Below, piece by piece: positions 13,301 to 24,773 of a stretch of 64,000 nucleotides of DNA. Made by a program: the position numbers and the translations under genes. The notes beneath the pieces are model-generated. The model worked only from the letters and a program-made list of their open reading frames with translations, did not search any database and had not been told where the DNA came from. How positions within the stretch are numbered: the first letter of the stretch is position 1; each line of letters begins with the position of its first letter. The DNA comes from Leptasterias polaris (Eukaryota > Echinodermata > Asteroidea > Forcipulatida > Asteriidae). The stretch spans positions 196,001 through 260,000 of the forward strand of contig JAZGTN010000036.1 of NCBI GenBank assembly GCA_037783415.1, in the 5' to 3' direction.

Positions 13301-15980
13301 TGTTTCAGCATAAAAGTTTATAAATTGCATGTAGCAGACAGGCAACTTTCGCTATAATAATTTAATTTTCAAGATGCAGAAATAAAAACCGCAATATAAA
13401 AGAAAATTGCAAAGGGGCCAAAAACTTAGGAAAAAACTGACACTAAAATGCCCAAGTTATTACGGAGCGTTTATCTGGAATGAAGAGCTGTTTCCCACTG
13501 TTCAAAGCATTGGTTCATGGAAAGGTCATTAGGCGCAAGAACAGCCACCTTTTTGTTCTGGCTTGAGCGGTTCATGGAAAGGTCATTAGGCGCAAGAACA
13601 GCCACCTTTTTGTTCTGGCTTGAGCGGAATGCTCAAGCCAGAACAAAAAGGTGGCTGTTCTTGCGCCTAATGACCTTTCCATGAACCAATGCTAAGAAGC
13701 TTATACCCAACTCTGTCATCGCTTTTGTTTGAGTGCTATGTACATTAAGGCATACTGTCAATCATGTGCAATTTTTTATATAGATTTGCCAGCGCTTCTG
13801 AATAGAGTGGAGACCTTGAGCTCTGCAACAGAAGGCTCCCCCAGACGCTCGCCCGAACCAAGTAACTTCACCTGCCCCAGTCCAGAACAACAGCAGGTAA
13901 GTGTTTTTTTCTCTATTACATTTCAAAATTATTTGTATTACTGGCTCAGTAGAAGGTGGTTACGGTACATAAATGCTTCCGGTCTAGTATAATGCAGAGG
14001 ATATAGCGCCGATCACTTCGCAGGGGAAGGTTTGCTATTCTGAAGATAAATTTTTGGATGGGAGTTCTTCAATTAAACGTGAAAATACAATCACATTGTT
14101 GATTGAGGGAAAAAAAACTGTGATGAAGAGATTTACACCAGTTGCTTATATTTGTGAGACCTTCATCTGTGTAAAATTATCAGGCGATCGATCATAACAT
14201 TCAACAAAACAAATTGTAAAAAAATCTCTGTAAAATAATGATACTTGCAACTTTTGTGAAAGTTGAATTAATACTTCATTTTAATAGATTTGATTGACAT
14301 AATTGTGAACACTAGATGCCAGCAGAATGCATATTTGGATTTCCCTGCATATTTGGATTTCCCTACACTTCTGGCCCAACTTTTAACGCCAACTATCTCT
14401 GTTCTTGTTAGCCTCACTGTTTTGTTGGGACTTCCTTTAGGCCCACACAGACTTTGAGGATCATGATTGCATTGGCTGCCATTCCCCTTGCTGGAAATCA
14501 AGCAGTTTATGATGACTCATATTAAAATCATGTTCCTCAAATTTGCCACTTTAAGTCTTTCTTTCATTGGCAATTCAACAAAATATTCTAATGATCATCC
14601 ATTTTTAAATGACAGATGCCCACTGGCCTCATCACCAGAGACATGTTATTGAGGTCTAACACAAAAGACCCTCAAAAACTGACAAATGATCTCATGACAT
14701 GTCTTTGGGATGAGGAACATCTCGCCACCCACTCCCTGACTGGCAGCAAATCTGGAAGAGATGACAGCCCAGCGAAAATAAAGAAGTGTCTTGATGCCAA
14801 GTCGATCGAGACCATAGTTGGTAAGTAGATACGATGCAATTTTTATGTTTGATAAGTGATAAAACTCTTCAATGGGCATATAGCCCATGTACATGTAATA
14901 AATTTGCTGTTGTCTGGATCTGTGTACACATTAAATACGAGCATATCTTGTCAAAAATGGTTAATTCAATGGACATGGCTGTAAGTAGTGAGCAGCGACT
15001 GCCCAATTAAGACAGACAATCCAAATGACTACTCAATCTGCCGCCGAGTTTTTCTCGTCAGAATTTAAAGAGGGTGGGCCATGATATAAAGTCTTTTTTA
15101 CAACATGTTTTAAATCCTTTAATACATCTATATCTACCAAGAAAACGCCGAGTCAGAATTGTTGAATGCTCGGATTTTCTTTTACAAAGGCAGATTTTAC
15201 GTTTCTTTTTACATCCGCCTCAAGGCAAAATCGGAACAACGGCAGGCTGTGGCTAAAAATTGTGTATAGAAATTCTAAACAACCGTAACGTCTTAGTACA
15301 TACTCCTCCTCCCAACGGCTGCTTGTTGTGCATTAATGCACTGCTCATTGCAGACCATCGGGGAACAGAGTACGTAAAGTGATTTTGTTTGCTACCCTCA
15401 TTTACAGGCTTTTGATAAAATTAGGAGTGCAAGTGAGCTACTTCATGTATTTAAAGATGTAAAAAGCAGCATGCATATATCACTTTTTTTCATTACTTGT
15501 CAAAAAAGAATCAAGTTTTATCTAATATATAATTGGAAAGCAGAAAACTACAAAATAAAGTCAACTTCAAATACAGTTTTGAAAATGCCATGTCATGCCT
15601 ACCAAGAATTGCATCGTCCAGGAGTCATGGTGTTTTTGTTTCTAAAATCTAGAATAAAACATTCATCAACACTTGGTGATAAAAATGTTATTTTGCAATT
15701 TGATGTAGATTGATGACTACTCACTCCCCCATCCCTTTCTCACACATTGTACGTGGAGGGAGGGGGAATACAGAGAGTTAAGTTTATGCACCCACAAGAC
15801 CAGAAACTATATTTTTCCAGGTAGGCCTAATCAAATTTGCAACAATTTTTTTCACTTTCTCCAGCTACCATACGAAGCCATTTTCCGGATAGGCTTCCAA
15901 CAGACATCAAGTCGTACATGAGACAGAAACTAAACAACGCGTCAAAACAGGTGCAACGTAGGAATAAAAAAGAAATTTAA
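10352..15980 (+). CDS. BEN-domain protein, six exons (gene A)
   Basis: Exons: 10352-10565, 11735-11889, 13141-13288, 13784-13896, 14616-14820, 15865-15980. All introns are GT-AG, phases agree throughout, and the sum is 951 nt (316 aa). Start: ATG AAT ATG AAG at 10352 begins the conserved part; an upstream in-frame ATG at 10301 is possible. Residues 1-70 form a small domain (KFALFDFFEEN...PAKVISFS) like those opening many invertebrate BEN proteins. A basic/acidic linker and a coiled coil follow (exon 3, DLKVELEKERREKMNYKKEA). Exons 5-6 hold the BEN domain (TRDMLLRS, KLTNDLMTCLWDEEHLATHS, SGRDDSPAKIKKCLDAKSIE). BEN domains bind DNA or chromatin proteins, usually as transcription regulators; nuclear location is inferred. 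The gene is a homologue of the BEN gene at 27.9-32 kb. Whether it is a host gene or belongs to the DDE element starting at 16.2 kb is open. Confidence 0.8.
13509..13690. repeat. Direct plus inverted 57-bp repeat (hairpin) in an intron of gene A
   Basis: A 57-bp unit beginning GGTTCATGGAAAGG occurs at 13512-13568 and 13569-13625, and inverted at 13631-13687. The second and third copies form a near-perfect hairpin with a loop of only a few bases. The copies look identical, so the rearrangement is recent or maintained. Confidence 0.85.
15065..15160 (+). repeat. Solo Kolobok-type terminus in the last intron of gene A
   Basis: TTAA at 15065 is followed by AGAGGGTGGGCCATGAT. About 50 bp in there is TGTTTTAAATCCTTTAATAC, then ATCTATATCT. 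The reverse complement of the right end of the Kolobok element (53787 leftward) reads AGAGGTTGAGCCAAGAT, then CGTTTTAAATCCTTAAATAC and CCTATATCT. I found no matching second end, so this is a fragment or a MITE with a decayed partner end. Confidence 0.55.
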
Positions 15981-16210
15981 TTATTTTGTAATGCACCAGT
16001 GTTGGAATATTTTATGGACACTTTTTTCTTGTTGACAGTATTGTAATGTTAGATAAAGTTTAGGGGCCATTCATATTAGTCAATGTTTAAAAATTTTGAT
16101 CTTTTTTCGAAATTTTGGGTGGGTCAAAAGAAATAACTGAAATTCAGTTTAAAAAAATAATAAAATAAATAAATGAAAAAAACAAAGTACAAAGTTATGT
16201 GCTTGCCAGT

Positions 16211-17072
16211 TTCATCTTCACAAGAGACGTAGGATTCTTCAACACCTCAATCGGTTTCCCCGAGTAGAATCTCACTACTGTAGAGCATCCACAACGTGGA
16301 ATTATCTCTCTGCAGAACTAACAAGGAAGAAGATGTACGGGATGTTCAAAAAGGATCTTACTGGTTGTGGATCGTTTTCTCTTTATAAGAAAGTAATGAG
16401 AAAACAAAATCTAAAAATTCACAGGCCCAAAAAAGATAAATGCGGACGATGCGAAACATTTCGTCATTGTAGTGAAGTAGAACGTGCAAAATATCAAACC
16501 GACTATGACAGACACAGGGAAGAGATTTCTGAAGTAAGAAAATTCAAAGATCTAAGTAAAGAACGTGCCATTGGAGACGTCTCCCACAATTCAGCTGTCT
16601 TTGACTTGCAGCAGAACATATACCTCCCAAAATCGAAAAGGGGCGAAATATTCTACAAACGTCGCCTTGCATGTTACAATTTCACTATTTATGATTTGGC
16701 TTCCCGTGAAGGGTTCTGCTACCTCTCCAATGAAACAATAACAAAGCGAGGGGCGTGTGAGGTGTCCTCTCACGTCATGGACTACATCCAAAAACTTGAC
16801 ATAGAGGGTAAAGAGTCGGTCGACTTTTTCAGCGATGGTTGTGCGGGCCAAAACAAAAATTTGATTCTCCCAGCAATGTTTACAGGTTTCTTGTCTAAAT
16901 CGTTAAACATAAAAGTAATAACCATATTTTACTTTGAAAGCAACCATGGACAAAGTGAGGGCGATAGTATGCACTCGGTGATAAAGCAAAACCTGGCCCG
17001 TACAGAAGAAGTTTTTCATCCATATCAACTATGTAACAAAATAGAGGATGCTAGACACAACTCTTGCCCCTA
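16211..17072 (+). pseudogene. 5' part of a DDE-type transposase-like gene, interrupted by the CACTA-like insertion
   Basis: The frame is open from a TTGCCAG acceptor at about 16211, reading FHLHKRRRILQHLNRFPRVE, through ATG 16333, to the insertion at 17073. Visible elements are a SHYCRA word, CGRCETFRHC (possible zinc-binding pairs), FYKRRLACYNFTIYDLASRE, VDFFSDGCAGQNKN with a candidate catalytic Asp, and SNHGQSEGDSMHS. This combination recurs in a widespread family of transposase-like proteins in insects and marine invertebrates. I cannot name its superfamily with confidence. The continuation lies at 33723-34144. Upstream exons were not identified. The final CAG of gene A and the acceptor here are phase-compatible, so a fused transcript is conceivable but unproven. 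Confidence 0.7.
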
Positions 17073-17360
17073 CCCTGCTTTTGTGGTGACCATCATATCA
17101 TTATCGACCATGGTCGATTATGGTTTGACCATAGTCAACCATCAATAAACATGGCATGTGACCATAAAAAATCTTGACAATAATCTGACTGTCATTGACA
17201 ATGAACAAAACATTGTCAATTTATTGTTATTCATAGTCAAAAGCTTAACAATTATCTGACCATCATCGACTGTGGCAATATCACTTCAAATCATGGTAAT
17301 TCATAATCAAAGTAATGAATGTCAAAGACCATCATGGATGATACATATGAATCATTCAGT
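17073..17360 (+). repeat. Left TIR and subterminal repeat array of the CACTA-like element
   Basis: The 11-bp TIR is followed by many TTGACCAT, TTGACAAT, ATGGTCGA and CATTGTCAA words in both orientations, such as TGACCATCAT near 17088 and TTTGACCATAGTCAACCATC near 17123. Such arrays are probable transposase-binding sites. Confidence 0.75.
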
Positions 17361-18549
17361 TTATCAATGTGTTTGTCCACACTTCCTCTAAAGTTTTACT
17401 GCCACCCTTTTTGGATTGTCTTTTCTTTGTTGTTGGGGGGGAGGGTATCTTATTACACTTTTACATTTTTGTGTTAATGATAACTCTCAATTGTTATTAC
17501 ATGCCAGCTGTTACATGTATAAAATGTATTGTTATAATAATATGAAGCTTCCAGCTGCACCACATTGTTCAAACTGAGCGACACAACACATTTCTAATAC
17601 ATAACACACCTCGCCCTGGTTCATTTTTCTGGTTGGCTGAAACACGGTCAAGTGGGGTGAACTAATATGGCCTAGTGCATAATATCTTCACCACTGTGAA
17701 CTTCACACGCACCAAGCGGCACACGCGCACTTCATTTGTGGGAAATAGTTACAAAAACTCAAAAAAATATTGACTGGTTAACAGCGTCCTCAAGAAATGT
17801 CACATGGAAAAATATATATATTTCAGGATGCAGGGTTTCTGCTATTTTATTGATTTCCTTTTCTGAATTATGTAACCTGCAAAACTTCACGAGTGTCTAA
17901 TTAAATGCATCTATCAACCATTTTGCAACATTACAAATATTAGTAAAGGTACATGTATAATCAAAATGAAATTATGTTGTCATTGCAGGTGTTAAAATAA
18001 TATATAGTTGTCACTTTTGAATAGCTAAAACAATGTTAAAGCAAAGCTTTTTGATGGCAATAGTTGAAACAAAAACCAAAAACAATAATAAACTAAACTG
18101 TGTAAAATGGCCTGAAATAAATGACTTGGTAGGCCTATCTTCATTTTTGGTCAAATTAAAATCATTGTTTATTTTTAACTGATTTGACCTAGACAACTGC
18201 AGTATCCGCCTGTACAGGGTAATCTTATCTTATCCTTATAAACAAACTCCAAATTCTAGACAATTAAGTTTGTAGTGTTTTTGTGTGTGCAAAATCTATG
18301 TGTAATGATATGCACCCTTTAAATACCTTCCAACAATAGTGTCTTCAACAATCATCTTGTACATTTGTACGGGCCTTTAATGCTTTGTTGGTTATTTTCG
18401 TTAATTAGAAGATATTTTAATTAAATTTTAATAAAACGTTTACATTCTTTCAATAGGTTTATAAAGTGTGTACAAGGACATTTAAATGTTTCAATTTAAA
18501 CATTTGAGGCCGGTATGTACCTTTAACACATAATCCCAGGGAATATCAC
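17361..18549. other. Internal CACTA-like element sequence without a gene
   Basis: This lies 3' of the minus-strand transposase. It is AT-rich with a few short ORFs lacking family resemblance, and presumably holds the transposase 3' UTR and poly(A) signals. I see nothing further. Confidence 0.4.
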
Positions 18550-21338
18550 TTATTTTAGCACGCCATACCCAAAATGATTTGGGACTCTTGAAATACAGCA
18601 CATGTCAGGTGTCTTTATAAAAAACAATTTTTCTGCTAAATTCACTGCTTCACACACAAACCTGTCAGAAGTACATTCCACTTTAAAAATATGATGACCT
18701 ACAGCCTCAAACATGAAATGATTATCTGCGAGCCTGATGAGTTTTCCAACAGCATAAACAGCATTTGATTTTATGTCCACTACAAAGTAATCTATGTCAA
18801 TTATTTCACCAGTTGAGCACAGGACAATGTGACATTGTCTTTTATACATCTTTTTGTACTCCTTACAATAGAATTTTTCTACTCCTACTTGGACTCTGAA
18901 ACATTTTTTGAACACACTCGCATCAGCAAATGTAGTACAGCCAGATACAATTTCAATCTCTTGTTCATTGAGAGAATGAAGTACCCCAGCAACACTGCAT
19001 TTCTCATTGTTTATTGTTCGCTTCCATTCTTTAGAATATCTACTTGACATGTTGTTGATGAATTTATGCTCTGGCCCATGTGAAATACAAGAAATGTCCA
19101 AGCAATTTATGACCATGGAAGCTTGCTGTCTGCAAACTATTTGGTTTGTGACATCACCCGTGCCATGAGCATACTGCAGAAGTTTTGCATTGCAGTCCTC
19201 AAATCCAAAGCAACTCCAGCCATACAGTGGTCCCCACCATCGTACATAAGACACCAAATGAACACATGTGTTGTGGACATTCAGGCCACAGCTGCCATAG
19301 CCATACAATTTAGTAAATTCTTTGTAGAACTTGTCAAGCAACATTTCAGCACGACTAACATCACTTTCTGTTATTTCTTCAGATAGTAGAATGTGAATAC
19401 CCTCTGAGAGTAGAGCAAAATGCTCCAAATAGTTGACTGGAAGAAAACCATTGAGGCAAGGCAGTGAATAATGTAGCAGCCAGGCATGAAATTCATTTGC
19501 TTTGAAGTGCATGTAGTGCTTTTCTAAGTCCCTTGGTAGTCTCACAATATAATCAGGTGGTGTAATTGCACACAATCGTTTTGAGATCATCTTAATATGT
19601 TGACCGATGAAATAAGGTGAGCGAGAGTTTGTAGCTGTTTAGTAACACCAATAGGACACCGTGCATGTAGTCTGGGACTATTCCCTTTACAATGTCAAAG
19701 TATGGTAAGGATGTGAGACCAGATGGACCTTTGATACCCATTTGTCTATTGGATTCTGTTGCAGATGGCACCTTGTTGAGCACAATATCTTCAGACACTC
19801 TAATTGCTGGTCTTTCATTTCGATAAGGATAGCATCTTACATGTCCTCGCCCTTGTTCGACAACAATTCCTGGCTCTTCACAAGTAATGCAGCCATAGCT
19901 GCCATTGTGAGCTGTCATGTTGGCAATGTATGCCTTTGCCTGAAGATCGACGGTGCCTAGGAGAACAATGCATTTAGATGTTATTTGTTCTTCACAGCTT
20001 GATGGCCGAAATGTCACACCTTCAGTACTAAGAGAGTGAATAGCATCAGCTAATGCAGTCATATAAGCCAAAAATGGAGGGTTGCCTTTACCCTGCCAAA
20101 TACCTGCAAGAATCATGTTCTCTCTTGCAAGACGTTTGGATGCTGGCAGCTCATTGATGGCAAGGAAAATTGGCCATAGTTTCACACTTGTTGAAGAATA
20201 CAAAGGAATTCCATCTGTGTTGAACGTGAAGCTTATATTGTATTTTGAAGGATCTAAAAATTTACCACAGGAAGCAAATTCCCTGTAGCATGAGCCATCA
20301 ACAATATCTGATAGAATTGTGTTGCTTGACTGCTGCAAATGTAATTTAGCAGACAAAATATTGTCCCATATGCCAGGTTTCTGTAACAAAGCAACAACCT
20401 GTGCGGCAATGTCTGCAATTATAAAGAAACAGTTTGGTTTCCGCCTTGGTGTAGTTTGGGATGCCTCGTTGGTTCCTTTGTTATCGCATGCCAGAACAAT
20501 TTACAGTAACACAATTAAACATATCGGGCTGTTCTTCAGGAAACACTGCCAAACAGTCAGGGCAGTAATGAATAGCTTTACACATGGGATTTCCAGGTGA
20601 TGCAAGGTTAAGTAAATCTTGGTACGACGTCTTACTTGAAAGGTGAGATTGGGGACATAGTGTCTTTACTAATTTAAATATGTCATCTGTTGCTGCACCT
20701 GATAGATTATGTCTGTGAACAAATGCTAGAACTGCAAGAGCTTGAACTTCATTCTCTGCAAGGCCTTTGTTTGTACTAGTTGCTGGATCACTATTGTCTT
20801 CAAAATCTGTTCCATTACTTTCACTGCCACTATCACTGTGATCTGAGCTTAGAGAGCTTGTTGAACTTGAAATGTAGTCGTCTGATTCAGTATCACTTCT
20901 GTCTGATGTATGTTCTCTTGAAAGAGAAGTATCCAGAGTGGCTTGGAAAATGTCATAGGCAGAGTCAGAAAAAGACGGTATAGATAATGGTGAGTGTGAG
21001 TTGTCTTCCTGTTCTTTATCACCACAATCTGATCCTGGCTCTCCATCAATACCAGCCTCATAGAAAAGCAGCTCTTTATCATTATCATGGTCACTCTGCC
21101 TCAAGTCGCTAAAATCATCACCTGTTGTATGATCAGCATCCTCGGGTACTGGGTTCAGATAAGAAACGGGAAGAGGCTCACATGAAAACAGACTAAATTC
21201 TTCATTTGAACTTCTTTGGATCGCTTGAGATGTCTCTGTTTCAAATTTCTTTCTCTTTTTGTGTCGGAATGCTGTTGTTCGTGGAATACTTGTAGATGGG
21301 TCATCTAAGTATCTTTTGTATTTCTTTTCAACAGGCCC
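18550..21338 (-). pseudogene. CACTA/EnSpm transposase, frame-shifted
   Basis: The last visible exon starts at 21338 after a TTTATTTCAG acceptor and runs to a stop at 18550, about 925 codons when lesions are bridged. Order: basic start (KKYKRYLDDPSTSIP), long Ser/Asp/Glu-rich acidic stretch, cysteine cluster (YCPDC, then CVTVNC), Transposase_21-like core (FNTDGIPLYSSTSVKLWPIF, NELPASKRLARENMILAG, GSYGCITCEEPG, KGPSGLTSLPYFDIV, VPDYMHGVLL), and a C-terminal part like DUF4218 (LPRDLEKHYMHFKANEFHAW, LYGYGSCGLNVHNTCVHLVS, YVRWWGPLYGWSCFGFEDCN). These words are diagnostic of CACTA transposases. Frame changes are seen near 20491 (one extra base just before a CDN word), near 19650 and near 19634 (one base missing at each). 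Upstream exons were not found; they may lie beyond the palindrome at 21.4-24.8 kb. The gene is inferred to be inactive. Confidence 0.85.
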
Positions 21339-21372
21339 TGAAATAAAACAAACATACAATACTATTGATGAT

Positions 21373-24300
21373 TAGTTGGGTCATCTGGTGCAATTCCGTG
21401 ACCGTGGAGAGCGAAGGTTTGTTTCTCAGTGGATTTGTCTTCTGTGAAGGATAATTAAGCAAATTGGCGGGGGTGTCCCTCGCGAAAGTGTGGGCGGAAT
21501 CCGTGAGAGCCCGAAATCCAAAATGGCCGCCGTCGGCCATTTTGAAAATTGCGTTTTCAATGGTTTGGTCTACAATACTGCTAAGTATATGATTTATGGG
21601 GTTTTGGGGGTCGGGGAATCCATTTTTGACGTCCACTTTATTTGACAAATTTTTGACCTTCAAATTCAAGATGGCTGTCGTTTTTCATCTCAAAAAGATT
21701 GTTTTTTTAAATTTGTCGTATAGTCTTCATGACTCCAATAAAAGCTCTGATCATGTGAAGTTGAGTGATGGACAGTAAAACTACACAAAAGTCATCCAAG
21801 AGGTTAAAGTTACAGGTTATTGTTGATTCAACCTATGAAAATTGGCTCTCAATGGTCACAAAAGTACTGGAATTCACCCAGCGAACTAATTGGTGAAATG
21901 TATGTATTGGAATACATAGGTATTCGTAATTTGTCAATACCAGACACCACCCAATGAAAGATTATGGTACAGGTACACCAAAGTTTAGGTAGGTAGTAAA
22001 TTATTGGTCCTTGGGTTTTTTCCTATCACAAAAGTAATCTATTCAGGCAATAAATGACTGAGTAAACTAAACATAAAGTACTATAATTGTCACCCGGTTG
22101 TTCAAGTACAACGTCTATAATAAAAGCAGGAAATTGTCCTCTGGTTACGGTACGGTTACAGTACTCAAGGACGTCTGACATGCCTGTTGTATTAACTCCA
22201 AACACCTGTCCATTATGGCTAACGTAACATTCAATTGGGTGGTGTCTAATTTTAATCTGTGGAAATTCTGTATTTACTCTGAATTTACTCGGGATTAGTA
22301 GGCACATGTGCATTACCTATTTCTTTTCAAGAAAGCTGTAAAAGCTTTGACTGGAAAAACGGGTTTAGTCCGGAACAAAATTCCAGATAATTTCAGACTC
22401 AAGACCTTGTACAGTCAACTAGACCTACTACATACCATGATTTTTAATAACACCTTAGGATGGTCAAGGTGGGATCTACCTAATTCAGTAAACTCAAACA
22501 GAATTTGGTACCAGCGCATTTTACTACTACTTTACGGTGTAAAAACAAAAACAAAACAAAAACAAGCTACTTCATAAACAAAAAAATCCACTATTAAAGT
22601 AATACATTTTGTTCTAGTACTGTTGATATTTATTGATGTTGTGGGTCATGATGACATTTTGTGGGATACCAGCAAGTAAATGTATCGGCTTACGCATAAC
22701 GGAACATAGCGATCATTTGCATTGTCTGATGTTTGCAGAGCCACAGTACGTGCAAATTTAGTTTTACAGATGCAATTTTTCGAATAAAACCAGAAGTATC
22801 TCGAGTTCGCTACAAGAAAATTCTATGGATCATTCACTTTTAAAAAGAAAATGTAATCTTTTTAAATCATGAATGGTATGAGTTATTTGTAGTTGGGAAC
22901 AAACGGCTTCTTGAAACTAAATATTTTCTCTTTCCATTGGTGTAACATAATCATGCGCAGTGTGGGTGCACACAATGTGCACGCACACACACCGCGTATT
23001 CTGATCTGACCTCTAAAGTAATAACACATGATATGAAACAGTTTTTTCCATTGGTTATGATTTTCTGTCCCGTAAAAAAGGGCAATTGATTCAAATTAAC
23101 CAATCATCTTTTATGTTACACCAATGGAAAGAGAAAATATTTAGTTTCAAGAAGCCGTTTGTTCCCAACTACAAATAACTCATACCATTCATGATTTAAA
23201 AAAGATTACATTTTCTTTTTAAAAGTGAATGATCCATAGAATTTTCTTGTAGCGAACTCGAGATACTTCTGGTTTTATTCGAAAAATTGCATCTGTAAAA
23301 CTAAATTTGCACGTACTGTGGCTCTGCAAACATCAGACAATGCAAATGATCGCTATGTTCCGTTATGCGTAAGCCGATACATTTACTTGCTGGTATCCCA
23401 CAAAATGTCATCATGACCCACAACATCACGCTATGTTCCGTTATGCGTAAGCCGATACATTTACTTGCTGGTATCCCACAAAATGTCATCATGACCCACA
23501 ACATCAATAAATATCAACAGTACTAGAACAAAATGTATTACTTTAATAGTGGATTTTTTTGTTTATGAAGTAGCTTGTTTTTGTTTTGTTTTTGTTTTTA
23601 CACCGTAAAGTAGTAGTAAAATGCGCTGGTACCAAATTCTGTTTGAGTTTACTGAATTAGGTAGATCCCACCTTGACCATCCTAAGGTGTTATTAAAAAT
23701 CATGGTATTGGTATGTAGGTCTAGTTGACTGTACAAGGTCTTGAGTCTGAAATTATCTGGAATTTTGTTCCGGACTAAACCCGTTTTTCCAGTCAAAGCT
23801 TTTACAGCTTTCTTGAAAAGAAATAGGTAATGCACAGTGCCTACTAATCCCGAGTAAATTCAGAGTAAATACAGAATTTCCACAGATTAAAATTAGACAC
23901 CACCCAATTGAATGTTACGTTAGCCATAATGGACAGGTGTTTGGAGTTAATACAACAGGCATGTCAGACGTCCTTGAGTACCTAACCGTACCGTAACCAG
24001 AGGACAATTTCCTGCTTTTATTATAGACGTTGTACTTGAACAACCAGGTGACAATTATAGTACTTTATGTTCAGTTTACTCAGTCATTTATTGCCTGAAT
24101 AGATTACTTTTGTGATAGGAAAAAACCCAAGGACCAATAATTTATTACCTACCTAAACTTTGGTGTACCTGTACCATAATCTTTCATTGGGTGGTGTCTG
24201 GTATTGACAAATTACGAATACCTATGTATTCCAATACATACATTTCACCAATTAGTTCGCTGGGTGAATTCCAGTACTTTTGTGACCATTGAGAGCCAAT

Positions 24301-24770
24301 TTTCATAGGTTGAATCAACAATAACCTGTAACTTTAACCTCTTGGATGACTTTTGTGTAGTTTTACTGTCCATCACTCAACTTCACATGATCAGAGCTTT
24401 TATTGGAGTCATGAAGACTATACGACAAATTAAAAAAACAATCTTTTTGAGATGAAAAACGACAGCCATCTTGGATTTGAAGGTCAAAAATTTGTCAAAT
24501 CATCAAGTGGACGTCAAAAATGGATTCCCCGACCCCCAAAACCCCATAAATCATATACTTAGCAGTATTGTAGACCAAACCATTGAAAACGCAATTTTCA
24601 AAATGGCCGACGGCGGCCATTTTGGATTTCGGGCTCTCACGGATTCCGCCCACACTTTCGCGAGGGACACCCCCGCCAATTTGCTTAATTATCCTTCACA
24701 GAAGACAAATCCACTGAGAAACAAACCTTCGCTCTCCACGGTCACGGAATTGCACCAGATGACCCAACTA
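21373..24770. repeat. 3.4-kb near-perfect palindrome (arms about 1.6 kb)
   Basis: The left arm 21373-22950 is matched by the right arm 23111-24770 in reverse complement, with a 160-bp spacer. The arms start and end TAGTTGGGTCATC / GATGACCCAACTA. GAT directly flanks both ends (21370-21372, 24771-24773), a possible 3-bp target duplication, which would make this a fold-back transposon nested in the CACTA-like element. The right arm has an extra 78-bp tandem duplication and small differences, so it is not a simple assembly mirror. Each arm contains the same approximately 100-codon open frame (LKVKNLSN..., HFGFRALTDSAHTFARDTPA), which I do not recognise. Confidence 0.85.
23351..23506. repeat. 78-bp tandem duplication in the right palindrome arm
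   Basis: A unit starting CGCTATGTTCCGTTATGCG occurs at 23351-23428 and again at 23429-23506. The left arm has a single copy (about 22640-22715), so the duplication arose after the arms were formed. Confidence 0.9.
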
Positions 24771-24773
24771 GAT

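Noticed and set aside
22308..22577. Paired frames here and at 23563-23835
   Set aside because: Again mirror copies in the palindrome arms ending in a Lys/Thr/Gln low-complexity run; no family resemblance.
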